NCBI RefSeq assembly: GCF_019931575.1
Contig: NZ_CP082923.1
Span: forward strand, 4,216,001 to 4,280,000
Direction of reading: 5' to 3'
DNA length: 64,000 nucleotides
Source of the DNA: Caulobacter segnis
GTDB lineage: Bacteria > Pseudomonadota > Alphaproteobacteria > Caulobacterales > Caulobacteraceae
Below are positions 51,941 through 60,385 of the stretch, piece by piece; position 1 is the first letter of the stretch; the number at the start of each line of letters is the position of its first letter. Below the pieces are notes generated by a model that worked only from the letters and a program-made list of their open reading frames with translations, was not told where the DNA came from and searched no databases. The translations under genes were made by a program, and so were the position numbers.

Positions 51941-52056
51941 GGTTTAATCCGCCCATCCGGAAGGCCGCTCGGCGAAGCTTCATTCCCGATACGGAGCAGC
52001 CTGGAAAATCCGCCCCTGGAAAGCGCTTCCAATCGGGTCAAATTGCGTGCGAACGA

Positions 52057-53103
52057 TCAGATGGAGGGCGGCCCGGCGGAGTCCCGCGTAACGAGGCGAT
52101 AGTCCAGTTGACGGGCGGTCACCCGCCCCCTGAAGCGTTCGTCGCCAAAGCCAGCGATGAGAATCTCCACCGCCGCTTCGGCCATCTCGGCGGTTGGCTG
52201 GTGGATCGTTGTCAGGCGTGGCCAAGCGGCTTCGGCGGCCGGCGTGTCGTCAAAACCGACCACCGATAGATCCTTCGGGACGGACAGGCCATTCTTGGCC
52301 GCCGCCGCGAGCACGCCGACAGCCATTTCGTCGTTGGCCGCGAAGATCGCGGTCGGGGGTTCGGGCCCACGCAGCAAAGCCTCGGCCGCATCAAACCCGG
52401 ACAGACCCAGAAAATCGCCCTGGGCGATCCACCCCGGGCGAGGCTCGACGCCACGCTCACGCAGAGCCTCGACATAGCCTTCCCGGCGCCGCGCGGCCGA
52501 GCCGTGATCGGGGGGACCATCGATGAAGGCGATCCGGCGATGCCCCATCTCCCATAGGCGACAGGTCTGCTCCCAGGCCGCGCGCCGGTCATCGGTGAAG
52601 ACATAGGGCGATCGCTCGAATTCGCGATGCGGCGCTATGCGCACATAGGGCAGTCCCGCCGCCTCGATCGCGGCCAGGACTTCGGGATCATCGCAGGTCG
52701 GCGGCGTGAGCACCACGCCGTCGAACCGCGTGTCGCGCAACACGTCGGCGAAAGTCTGTATCCCGCCGACAGCCTCCGGGGATTGGACCTGCTCCACCAC
52801 CAGGTGATAGCCGGCGCGACGGCAGGCGCGCATGGCGCCCACCTGCACCTCGCCGACATAGTGGTAGGCGCCAACCCGCATGAAGATCACACCGATCAGG
52901 TAGCTGCGTCGACTCGACAGCGATCGAGCCGAAACGTTGGGACGATAGCCGAGCCTATCGACCAGCTCCTGCACCCGCGCCCGCGTTTGCGCGCCGACGC
53001 CCTCCTCGCGATTGATGACGCGCGAAACCGTCTTGATCGACACGCCGGCCTGCCGGGCGATGTCGATAATCGTGACCGTCCCTTCCCGCGCGTCTTGCTC
53101 CAT
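52057..53103 (-). CDS. LacI/GalR-family transcriptional regulator
   Basis: A 348-aa repressor. The HTH with hinge is at the N-terminus: TIIDIARQAGVSIKTVSRVIN, then RLGYRPNVSARSL (hinge helix), followed by a periplasmic-binding-protein-like sugar domain (SYLIGVIFMRVG, SVVGFDDTPAAEAAWPRLTTI as motif VVGFDDTPAAE). The V-S-x-x-T-V-S-R reading head is that of regulators that bind central-CG palindromes, as found just downstream. It is the only LacI-family gene in the window and precedes the TBDR and GH3 genes on the same strand. The effector is likely a mono- or disaccharide from that pathway. ATG 53103 chosen; ATG 53109 adds two residues. Confidence 0.92.
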   Translation of the reverse strand: MEQDAREGTVTIIDIARQAGVSIKTVSRVINREEGVGAQTRARVQELVDRLGYRPNVSARSLSSRRSYLIGVIFMRVGAYHYVGEVQVGAMRACRRAGYHLVVEQVQSPEAVGGIQTFADVLRDTRFDGVVLTPPTCDDPEVLAAIEAAGLPYVRIAPHREFERSPYVFTDDRRAAWEQTCRLWEMGHRRIAFIDGPPDHGSAARRREGYVEALRERGVEPRPGWIAQGDFLGLSGFDAAEALLRGPEPPTAIFAANDEMAVGVLAAAAKNGLSVPKDLSVVGFDDTPAAEAAWPRLTTIHQPTAEMAEAAVEILIAGFGDERFRGRVTARQLDYRLVTRDSAGPPSI

Positions 53104-53340
53104 GGGCACGACACCTAGCGAAAACGAAGGGCCGACGCGAGGCCCCGTGGGAGCTGCGCGCTCGTTTGGACATGCGGAGTCCGCGACGCCGTGCGTCGAG
53201 GCTCCCGCGTTGCAAACCGCCGACAGCGGTGACGACGTCGATGCCGCGGCCGCGGCCGCGGGCCATGAACCGACCTGGACGCGCCGTCCGCTCGCACTGG
53301 ACGCCGATGGCGCTGTTCATGGAAAGCTGGTGGACGCCCC

Positions 53341-55758
53341 TCAGTAGCGGGCGCGAACCTCAAGCGAGATTGTCCTTGGCCGCTGCGGCGTGGCCTGTCG
53401 CGACAGCCTCAAGGTGAAGGGATTGCCGTAGGCGAACGTATCGCCGGCGCTGTCGAAGAGATTGTCGAGCGCCAAGTCCAGGCTCAGGCGATCCGACCAG
53501 AGCCGCCCGGCGACTCGGGTCGTGGCGTAGCCGCCCATGGACGGCGCGGTGACGCCATCGAAGCTCAGGCGCGAACGACCGACATAGGCCCCGCGCAGGT
53601 CCAAGCCCATTCGCCACCCCCGCCCCACCGTCCGCTCGTAGCTCGCCGCCAGAGAAGCCGAGCCCTTTGGCGCGCCGGCCAGTCCCAGGTCCTTGCGCCC
53701 TGGGAAGGCGGCGTTGACCGACTCCAACTCCGGATGGTTCAGCAGGAAATTTGCGTCCAGGCGCAACCCATCGCGGGCGTAGCTCCCTTCGAACTCCAGG
53801 CCGATGTTGCGGCCGTCGCCCAGGTTGGCCGTGTAGGGCAGCCCGGAAGGCAGCAGCTGATCGCTTTGGATATCCTTCCAGGAGGCAAGGAACACGGCGG
53901 CCCGCAGGCGAAGCCGCCCTTCCAGCCATGACCTTTTCGTCCCGGCCTCGTAGCTCCATAGCTCGTCGCCGTCATAGCGGCGTTGCGGCTCTCCGCCCAC
54001 GGTGTCGAAGACCTGGGTCGGGATCACGGCGGTGTTGAACCCGCCTGATCGATAGCCCTCGGCGGCCTGGACATAGACCAACGTCGAGGGGTTGGGCGCG
54101 AAGGACACCACGATCTTCGGCGCGAAGCCGACATAGCTCTGCGCGTCTCGAAACAACGCCGACGCGCCGGCCGACGCGGCGAGACTTGACGCCTCCGACC
54201 GTGTCGCGAACAGGCGTCCGCCCAAGGTCACGCTCCAACCATGGCCGACATCGCCGATCGCCTCTCCGAACAGCGCGGCCTCGCCAAGCACGTCGCGGCG
54301 CGTCTCGGCCGCCAGCGGCGGCGCCGCCGTCGCGTCGACCAGGATGACCTGGCCGTCGCGTCCCTGCCGCGTACGGGCCAAGAAGGCGCCGACCTGCCAC
54401 TGGATCCGGCCGGCCGGTCGCGAGGCCAGCGACGCCTCGGCCACCACCGCGCCGACATGGTTGTCGTCGTCGAAGGCGACCGCCGCGCCTAGCGGGACGG
54501 AGACGGGCGGCGCGGCGCTGGCGTCGTAGCGGCTGGAGAGGTCGTGCCGGACGGCGGCCAGGGTCAGCTTCGCATCCTGCCCTAGAAAGCCGCCCTGGGC
54601 GCCGACGTGGACCTCGAGGAAGTCGTTGTCATGAGGTTCGGCGATTCGGTTGCGGCGCGCATAGGTCCCCACGCCGCGATCGGCGTATTGCGTGTCCTTC
54701 GAGTTGATCCATTGGCTGGTCACGCCGGTCTCGGCGGTCCAATCGTCGGCGAGCTTCACCCGCGCGGAGACGCGGACGCCGTTCCGGCGCGTGTCGTTGA
54801 TGTCGGGCCGCCCGCGGCCGAGATCGTCGATATAGCCGCCCTGGCGCTCGGCATAGCCAACCAGGCGGACCCCGGCGCGCCCGTTCAGCATCGGCACGTT
54901 GATCATCGCCGACGCCAGGCCGCCAGCCTCGCCACCGCGGGTGGTCGAGGCCGAGAGGGAAGCTCCCGCGTCAAAGGCGTCGAGATCGGGACGATGCGTT
55001 CTGAGTTGCAGAACACCGCCTAGCGACCCCGCGCCGTAGAGAGCGCCCTGCGGGCCGCGCAGCACCTCGACCTGACCGATGTCGACCATCAGCAGGTCCG
55101 GATCGGGGGCGTTGTAGGTCAGCCGCACGTCATCGAGATAGATGCCGACCATCGACTGCGTCTGGCCGGTCAGCGGCCCGTCCGAGAGACCACGCAAGAT
55201 GACCTTGTCACGCCCGGGCCCAAGATTGGTCATCGTCATCGACGGAACCGCCAAGGCCAGGTCGGCGGCGTCTCGTACGCCTCGAGCCGCGGCGGCGCGC
55301 TGGTCCAGCGCGCTGACCGAATAGGCCAGGCGATCGGCGAGGGCCAGCCGACGCGTAGCGACGATCACCAGTTCGGAGAGCCGCGCGGGGCTCTCGCCTT
55401 CCTCCCGAAGCGTCGGCGCGGGAGGCGTCGCGACCGCCGCGAGCGCCTTGGGAACGATCTTATAGACCCTGGGCGAGATCAGGCGGGCCTCGCAACCGGC
55501 GCCGCGCAAAAGCGCCTTCAGCGCCGTGTCCAGATCCGCGCGCCCCCGAAATCCGGAGGAGGGTCCACATCCCTGCGCCGCGCTCAGGTCGATCGAGACT
55601 CGCGCCTGCAGCGCAAACGCCGTCGCGGCGGCCTTGAAGGGCCCGCTGGGAATGGCGAAGGTCACGGCCTCGCCGGCCCGCGCGCCAATCGGCGCGACAG
55701 CCAGGCCGATCGCCGACGCCACGCCCAGATCCCGCCACGCGCGGTTACGCAAGATCAC
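53341..55758 (-). CDS. TonB-dependent receptor with N-terminal STN signalling domain
   Basis: An 805-aa FecA-type transducer. After a signal peptide (about 1-28, ends GARAGE) an STN domain (about 30-110: FAIPSGPFKAAATAFALQARVSI as motif SGPFKAAATAFA) would touch the periplasmic domain of FecR. Then come TonB box LSELVIVATRR, plug (ALAVPSMTMTNLGPGRDKV as motif GPGRDKVILRG) and barrel ending SLEVRARY. The plug has a DG-x-x-x-G-Q-T-Q loop typical of TBDRs such as those for B12 or plant glycans. It follows the FecR gene by 23 bases on the same strand as FecI, FecR: the classic three-gene surface-signalling order. Cargo unknown; siderophore or oligosaccharide both possible. Confidence 0.92.
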   Translation of the reverse strand: MILRNRAWRDLGVASAIGLAVAPIGARAGEAVTFAIPSGPFKAAATAFALQARVSIDLSAAQGCGPSSGFRGRADLDTALKALLRGAGCEARLISPRVYKIVPKALAAVATPPAPTLREEGESPARLSELVIVATRRLALADRLAYSVSALDQRAAAARGVRDAADLALAVPSMTMTNLGPGRDKVILRGLSDGPLTGQTQSMVGIYLDDVRLTYNAPDPDLLMVDIGQVEVLRGPQGALYGAGSLGGVLQLRTHRPDLDAFDAGASLSASTTRGGEAGGLASAMINVPMLNGRAGVRLVGYAERQGGYIDDLGRGRPDINDTRRNGVRVSARVKLADDWTAETGVTSQWINSKDTQYADRGVGTYARRNRIAEPHDNDFLEVHVGAQGGFLGQDAKLTLAAVRHDLSSRYDASAAPPVSVPLGAAVAFDDDNHVGAVVAEASLASRPAGRIQWQVGAFLARTRQGRDGQVILVDATAAPPLAAETRRDVLGEAALFGEAIGDVGHGWSVTLGGRLFATRSEASSLAASAGASALFRDAQSYVGFAPKIVVSFAPNPSTLVYVQAAEGYRSGGFNTAVIPTQVFDTVGGEPQRRYDGDELWSYEAGTKRSWLEGRLRLRAAVFLASWKDIQSDQLLPSGLPYTANLGDGRNIGLEFEGSYARDGLRLDANFLLNHPELESVNAAFPGRKDLGLAGAPKGSASLAASYERTVGRGWRMGLDLRGAYVGRSRLSFDGVTAPSMGGYATTRVAGRLWSDRLSLDLALDNLFDSAGDTFAYGNPFTLRLSRQATPQRPRTISLEVRARY

Positions 55759-55781
55759 GCCCCTCCGACACGGTCAGGGCG

Positions 55782-56765
55782 TCACCTTAGGACTATTTCC
55801 CCGTGCAAGCGATCGACGGTCAAACCGGCGTATCCGGCCAGGACGCGAACGGCCGCGTCTTCGTCGTCGAGCGCGATCACGCCGGAGAACCGCCTGCCCG
55901 CGACCTCCGGAGCGATCCGGATCGGCGTCGGGAAACGACGATTGAGGTCGGCGACGATATCGCCCAGCGTCTCGTTGTCCGCCACCAGTTGGCCCTGGGA
56001 CCAGGCGAAGGCGCCGTCGGGCGCGACCCGCCGCACCTGCGACTGGGCGGCGCCCTGCTGGTGACGCAGTTCCTGGCCGACCGTCAGTCGGACCGGCGTG
56101 CGATCCTGTCCGTCGCGCTGCGCGACCTCGACCACGCCCCTACGCACAGTGACGCGGACGCTCTTTTCGTCGTGGCGGATGTTGAACTCGGTCCCGACGA
56201 CCCGTACGCGCTGGTCGCCCACCCCGATCACGAAGGGGCGCGCGCGGTCCTTGGCGACGTCGAAACTGGCCTGGGCCAGCCCCATCTCCACCCGACGCGC
56301 CCGCCAACCCAGCCGCACGCTGAGCTTTGAGCCGCCGTCCAGAGTGATCCGTGTGCCATCCGCGAGATCGATGCGACGGGTCTCCCCCGGCCTGGTCTCG
56401 TAGGTGACGCTCCGCCCTTGCGAGGTCGTCCAGAGCGCCGGTCCGCCGACCAGCACCGCCAGCGAAGCGGCGATCGCGCCGCCGATCCATGCGCGCCGCG
56501 CCGGGATTGGCGCCCGCTTTGGGAAGCCAACGACATTGGGCGCGGGCGGCGAAAGGCCCTCGGCGATCTCGGCCTTCCGCAGCTCGAGATCGGCCACGAT
56601 CAGTTCGGCGTCCTCGAAGGCGGCCAGTCGCGCTTCCGAACCTTCCAGCCAGTCGGACAGGGCCACCCAGTCCTGCGCCGTCGCGGTGTCGGACTGAACG
56701 CGGACCAGCCACGCGACGGCTTCGTCGCGCAACCCTTCCTTCGTCTCCAGATCCTGACCGCTCAT
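55782..56765 (-). CDS. FecR-family anti-sigma factor/regulator
   Basis: A 327-aa single-span inner-membrane protein. The cytoplasmic N-terminal anti-sigma part (DUF4880-like, EAVAWLVRVQSDTATAQDW as motif EAVAWLVRVQ) spans about 1-80, a membrane segment (WIGGAIAASLAVLVGG) about 93-110, then the periplasmic FecR domain (RPGETRRIDLADGTRITLD as motif LADGTRITLDGGS) and a C-terminal STN-like domain (GDIVADLNRRFPTPIRIA). It would relay the transducer signal to the adjacent ECF sigma factor. The gene lies between FecI and FecA-like genes as expected. The C-terminal STN-like part is characteristic of FecR proteins that contact the receptor. Confidence 0.9.
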   Translation of the reverse strand: MSGQDLETKEGLRDEAVAWLVRVQSDTATAQDWVALSDWLEGSEARLAAFEDAELIVADLELRKAEIAEGLSPPAPNVVGFPKRAPIPARRAWIGGAIAASLAVLVGGPALWTTSQGRSVTYETRPGETRRIDLADGTRITLDGGSKLSVRLGWRARRVEMGLAQASFDVAKDRARPFVIGVGDQRVRVVGTEFNIRHDEKSVRVTVRRGVVEVAQRDGQDRTPVRLTVGQELRHQQGAAQSQVRRVAPDGAFAWSQGQLVADNETLGDIVADLNRRFPTPIRIAPEVAGRRFSGVIALDDEDAAVRVLAGYAGLTVDRLHGEIVLR

Positions 56766-56862
56766 CCGACTTCGCCATTTCCTGGAAGGCCGTCCGCCTC
56801 CCCGTTCGCCCCAAAGACGCCATAAAGCGCCAGGCGCCTCAAAAGAATTTCGCGCGCCGCCG

Positions 56863-57390
56863 TCATGGCCACCGCCCGACCTTGGCGACGATCAGCTTGA
56901 GGCTGGCCATCATGTATTTCTCGACGCTGGATCGCGACACGCCCATGGCGGCGGCGGTCTCGGCGTGGCTCAGGCCTTCCAGCTTGTGCAGCCGAAAGGC
57001 CTCTTGCGCCGCCGGCGGCATGGCCTTCAGCGCCTCCAGGGTCTTGGCCAGCTGCAGCTTGGCGGCCGCCGCCTCGTCGGCCGGCGCTTCATCGGCGATC
57101 TCCGCGCCGCCAGCGTCAGATACGTTCGCCCCGTGCCATTGAGCGTCGCGCGCCTGCGCCCGCCGCCGCGCCTTGATGCGATCCAGCATCAGGTTCGTGC
57201 CCAGGCGGTAGAGGTAGGCCGCCGGGTTGTCGATCGTCTCGGCGCGTCGGTCGACGATCTTCAAATAGATGTCCTGCACCAAATCCTCGGCCGCCTCATC
57301 AGACCGCAGGCGCACGCGAAAATATCGGAGCAGATCCTCACGCCGCTCCATGTAGGCGGAGATCAGGGGATGGACGTCGGCGTCGTCCAA
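56863..57390 (-). CDS. ECF RNA polymerase sigma factor, FecI type
   Basis: A 175-aa sigma factor. Region 2 (RRSDEAAEDLVQDIYLKIV as motif EAAEDLVQDIYLK; NPAAYLYRLGTNLMLDRIKAR as motif YLYRLGTNLMLD) and region 4 with HTH (GLSHAETAAAMGVSRSSVEKYM as motif AETAAAMGVSRSSVEK) are both complete. FecI-type sigma factors direct transcription of the receptor gene next to them. It precedes FecR by 97 bases on the same strand. The 168-base gap to the divergent thermostable-hemolysin-family gene at 57559 must hold its promoter. Confidence 0.93.
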   Translation of the reverse strand: MDDADVHPLISAYMERREDLLRYFRVRLRSDEAAEDLVQDIYLKIVDRRAETIDNPAAYLYRLGTNLMLDRIKARRRAQARDAQWHGANVSDAGGAEIADEAPADEAAAAKLQLAKTLEALKAMPPAAQEAFRLHKLEGLSHAETAAAMGVSRSSVEKYMMASLKLIVAKVGRWP

Positions 57391-57558
57391 GCGCGGTCGC
57401 GCTCCTCGGAGGATCAGCGCCGGGAATCCGCGCCTGCGACAATCTTTCCGAACCTCCAGCCTGGCGCAACCGCCGAAAGTTTTGAGGCGCCCGCGATGGC
57501 GCGTCGTCCTTGCCGGTCGAAGCGCCTAGGCGCCGCCTTTGGGCAGGAGGTTTCCTTG

Positions 57559-58257
57559 ATGGAAGTGATGATGATGAACGATGGCGCCCGCGTCGGCAGT
57601 CTGTGCTTCGACGCCGATCGCGTTCGCCGGTTCACGTCGGTCGAGCCGCGGGTCATCTCGATCCACCAACATTTCCGGCCGGAGCGCGAACGGGTGGAGG
57701 CCTATATCGCGGCGACCTACGCCGAGGCGTTCGCCAGCCGAATCCGCATGCACTATCCGACCCTGATGAGCGTCCAGGACGCGCGGGGCGAGATCCACGC
57801 CGCCGTCGGCTTCCGGCTCGCGGGCGACGGGCCGCTGTTTCTGGAACGCTATCTGGACGAACCGATCGAGACAGTGCTCGGCGCCGCCCGCGCCGGCGTC
57901 GCCGAGATCGGCAACCTGGCGTCCGCGAGCGCGGGCGCTTCGCTCTTCCTGTTCATGGCCCTGGCGCGTCACCTGCATCAGTTGGGCTGCGGCCATGCCG
58001 TCGCCACGGCGACGCGGCAACTTCGTCGGACCTTCGGTCGCGTCGGCTTCCCGACCCGGATGCTGACCACTGCCGATCCCGCGCGCCTGGGCGCGGAGGC
58101 GGAAGACTGGGGCGGCTATTACGAGCGCGATCCCGAGGTGCTGGCCGGCGCCATCGCCCCCGCCCTCGCGCCCTTGACCCAACTGCTGCTGACCCAGCCG
58201 CCGGCCATCGACGGTGTCTGTTCCCGCCTACACCCCCGCCTGGGAGATCGCCCATGA
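57559..58257 (+). CDS. Thermostable-hemolysin-family protein (GNAT-like acyltransferase fold)
   Basis: A 232-aa protein that matches the thermostable hemolysin family (Vibrio delta-TH type). The sequence pattern (VEAYIAATYAEAFASRIRMHYPTLM as motif YIAATYAEAFASRI; AEIGNLASASAGASLFLFMALARHL as motif EIGNLASASAG; GCGHAVATATRQLRRTFGRVGFP as motif ATRQLRRTF) resembles the acyl-homoserine-lactone-synthase-like GNAT fold, so an acyltransferase role is more plausible than a toxin. No signal peptide, no pore motifs. ATG 57559 has AGGAGG eight bases upstream, the best ribosome site in the window. Its TGA overlaps the ligase ATG, the first of four coupled junctions. Confidence 0.8.
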   Translation: MEVMMMNDGARVGSLCFDADRVRRFTSVEPRVISIHQHFRPERERVEAYIAATYAEAFASRIRMHYPTLMSVQDARGEIHAAVGFRLAGDGPLFLERYLDEPIETVLGAARAGVAEIGNLASASAGASLFLFMALARHLHQLGCGHAVATATRQLRRTFGRVGFPTRMLTTADPARLGAEAEDWGGYYERDPEVLAGAIAPALAPLTQLLLTQPPAIDGVCSRLHPRLGDRP

Positions 58258-59720
58258 GCCGCGTCCTGGCCGCCATCGCCCGGCGGGCCCGCCTGAATGA
58301 CGGCGCGATCGCGCTCAGCGACCAGACCATCGCCTTCACCTACGGCGCGCTCGAGGCGGCCATCGCGTCGGCCGCCCGGGACCTCTTTCTGTGGGCGCCC
58401 CTGGTCAGGCCCGGCTCGCCGATCGCCGTGCGGCTGCCCAACGGCCCCGCCTGGGTGATCCTGGACCTGGCCCTGACCCGCCTGGGGTGGGCCAGCCTGC
58501 CCTTGCCGGGCTTCTTCACCGACGAACAACGCCAGCACGCCATGGCCGACGCCGGCGCGACCCTGCTGGTCGAACTTTCGGATACGGCCAAAGGCGATCT
58601 CGGCATCGCCTCGACCCCGCTCCGCGTGACGCCGCTCAACCTGCCCGCCCGTTCGCTGCCGCCCGGAACCGCCAAGATCACCTACACCTCGGGCTCGACC
58701 GGCCAGCCCAAGGGCGTCTGCCTGTCGCGCCAGCACATGGAGGCGGTCGCCGGCGCGCTCGTCGAAGCGATCGGCGCGGACTATGCCGGCTTGCACCTGC
58801 CCCTGCTGCCGCTGTCCATCCTGCTGGAAAACGTGGCCGGGCTCTACACCACCCTGCTGGCCGGGGGCCGCTATCACATCCTGCCGCCCGACCAACTGGG
58901 CCTCTCCGATCCCTTTCGGCCCGACCTGCCCAAGCTGGCGGGCGCGATCGCCGAGCAGCGCGCCAACAGCCTGATCCTGGTGCCGGAGCTGCTGCGCGCC
59001 CTGATGATGGTCATGACCTTCACGGGCGTGCGCCTGCCCGACCTGAATTTGGTCGCCGTCGGCGGCGCCAAGGTCGCCCCCTCGTTGCTGGCGCGCGCCG
59101 ACGAGCTGGGCCTGCCGGTCCACGAGGGCTACGGCCTCAGTGAATGCGCCTCGGTCGTGGCCTTGAACACGCCGTCGGCGCGCAGGGCCGGAACGGTCGG
59201 ACGCCCCTTGCCCCACCTCGGCGTCTCGATCCAGGCCGGGGAGATCGTGGTCGAGAATTCCGGCTTCCTCGGTTACACCGGTGACGAGGCGCGCGACGGC
59301 CCGGTCTTCACCGGCGATCTCGGCGAGATCGACGAAGACGGCTTCCTGCGCATCTCGGGCCGCCGCCTCAACACCATCATCACCAGCCATGGCCGCAACG
59401 TCGCGCCCGAATGGGTCGAGAGCGAGCTGACCGCCCAGCCCGAGATTCGCCAGGCCGTGGTGCTAGGCGAGGCCCAGGCCGAGCTCTCGGCGCTCATCGT
59501 GCCGCTCATCCCCGGCATGGACGAGGCGGCGATCGCCGGCGCGGTCGCCCGGGCGAACGCCGGCCTGCCGCCCTATGCCCGCATCGGTCGCTGGCTGGTC
59601 AGAGACGCCTTCGATCCAGCGGCGGGCGAACTCACCAACAACGGGCGTCCCCGGCGCGCGGTGCTCAGCGCCCGCCACCAGGACTTCCTGGAACCATCCA
59701 CGACAGGAGACCACGCGTGA
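58254..59720 (+). CDS. AMP-binding acyl/aryl ligase with Lys-to-Arg change at the A10 site
   Basis: A 488-aa adenylate-forming enzyme (ANL superfamily). P-loop TYTSGSTGQPKG, A5 region YGLSECASV, A7 TGDLGEID, A8 RISGRRLNTIITSHGRNVAPEWVE as motif RLNTIITSHGRNV. The A10 catalytic lysine (usual T-x-x-G-K) is replaced by Arg in LTNNGRPRRAV. Loss of that Lys usually blocks adenylation chemistry, but the remainder is intact, and the hinge is preserved. It may act as a thioester-forming half-enzyme or use the Arg. The ATG overlaps the preceding TGA, and the stop overlaps the next gene's GTG. N-terminal domain is slightly short (about 60 aa less than typical fatty acyl-CoA ligases). Confidence 0.88.
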   Translation: MSRVLAAIARRARLNDGAIALSDQTIAFTYGALEAAIASAARDLFLWAPLVRPGSPIAVRLPNGPAWVILDLALTRLGWASLPLPGFFTDEQRQHAMADAGATLLVELSDTAKGDLGIASTPLRVTPLNLPARSLPPGTAKITYTSGSTGQPKGVCLSRQHMEAVAGALVEAIGADYAGLHLPLLPLSILLENVAGLYTTLLAGGRYHILPPDQLGLSDPFRPDLPKLAGAIAEQRANSLILVPELLRALMMVMTFTGVRLPDLNLVAVGGAKVAPSLLARADELGLPVHEGYGLSECASVVALNTPSARRAGTVGRPLPHLGVSIQAGEIVVENSGFLGYTGDEARDGPVFTGDLGEIDEDGFLRISGRRLNTIITSHGRNVAPEWVESELTAQPEIRQAVVLGEAQAELSALIVPLIPGMDEAAIAGAVARANAGLPPYARIGRWLVRDAFDPAAGELTNNGRPRRAVLSARHQDFLEPSTTGDHA

Positions 59721-60385
59721 CCTTCTACCAACGCCTCATGACCGAGACGGTCGATGGCCAGATGACCTTGGCCTCGACGCCGCAGATCCAGGACGGCCTG
59801 GTGGGCCGCATCTCGCGCGAGACCTACATCGCCTATCTGACCGAGGCCTATCACCACGTGAAGCACACCGTGCCGCTGATGCGCGAGGCCCGCGCCGGCA
59901 TGGACGAGACCCACCAGCGGTTCGTCGAGGCCCTGGACGAATACATCGTCGAAGAGACCGGCCACGAGCACTGGATCCTGGCCGACATCAAGAACTGCGG
60001 CGGCGACGCCGAGGCCGTGCGGACCGGAGCGCCGCGTCCGGCCACCCTGGCGATGACGGATTACGCCTACGACTATATCCGCCAGGCCAACCCGATGGGC
60101 TTTTTCGGCATGGTCTTCGTGCTGGAAGGCACGAGTGTGCGCCTCGCCACCCAGGGCGCCGAGGCCGTCGCCAAGAACCTAGGCCTTGGCCCGGAATGCT
60201 TCAGCTACCTGACGTCGCACGGGTCGCTGGACATAGAGCACCTGACCTTCTTCCAGAAGCTGATGGACCAGGTCGACGACCCCGCCGACCAGGCCGCCAT
60301 CATCGAGGTGGCCAAGGCGATCTTCGAACGCTTCGCCAACGTCTTCCGCTCTATCCCCCACACCCGCGAGACCGCCCATGCTTGA
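59717..60385 (+). CDS. Heme-oxygenase-like diiron protein (TenA/iron-containing redox family)
   Basis: A 222-aa all-helical protein. Candidate metal ligands appear in the order expected for heme-oxygenase-like diiron oxidases/oxygenases (HDO): Glu43 or His47 (YLTEAYHHVKH), Glu80 and His83 (EETGHEHW), Glu137 (FVLEGTS), and His168, Asp172, His175 (SHGSLDIEHL). Enzymes of this fold (UndA, CADD, SznF central domain) use two iron atoms and O2 for decarboxylation, N-oxygenation or similar steps. GTG 59717 overlaps the ligase TGA, with AGGAG upstream. Placed after a ligase and before an SDR, it probably oxidises a carrier- or CoA-activated acid. The exact ligand assignment is by eye. Confidence 0.82.
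   Translation: MTFYQRLMTETVDGQMTLASTPQIQDGLVGRISRETYIAYLTEAYHHVKHTVPLMREARAGMDETHQRFVEALDEYIVEETGHEHWILADIKNCGGDAEAVRTGAPRPATLAMTDYAYDYIRQANPMGFFGMVFVLEGTSVRLATQGAEAVAKNLGLGPECFSYLTSHGSLDIEHLTFFQKLMDQVDDPADQAAIIEVAKAIFERFANVFRSIPHTRETAHA

Larger units (their letters stand above)
51697..52056. other. 360-base control region between lacI and the TBDR gene
   Basis: No gene is seen here. It carries two identical palindromes (separately listed), a LacI-consensus-like TGAAATCGATTACA (51927-51940) and a near-palindrome TGGAAAGCGCTTCCA (52017-52031). The dense operator-like content shows this is the main control region of the locus. Confidence 0.6.

Noticed and set aside
53104..53340. Short frames in the gap between the LacI gene and the STN-type receptor
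   Set aside because: Overlapping on both strands, no ribosome site, no recognisable domain; nothing else seen in these 237 bases.
57510..58253. Upstream extension of the ligase frame
   Set aside because: It lies in another frame of the hemolysin-family gene; the real start is ATG 58254 overlapping its stop.
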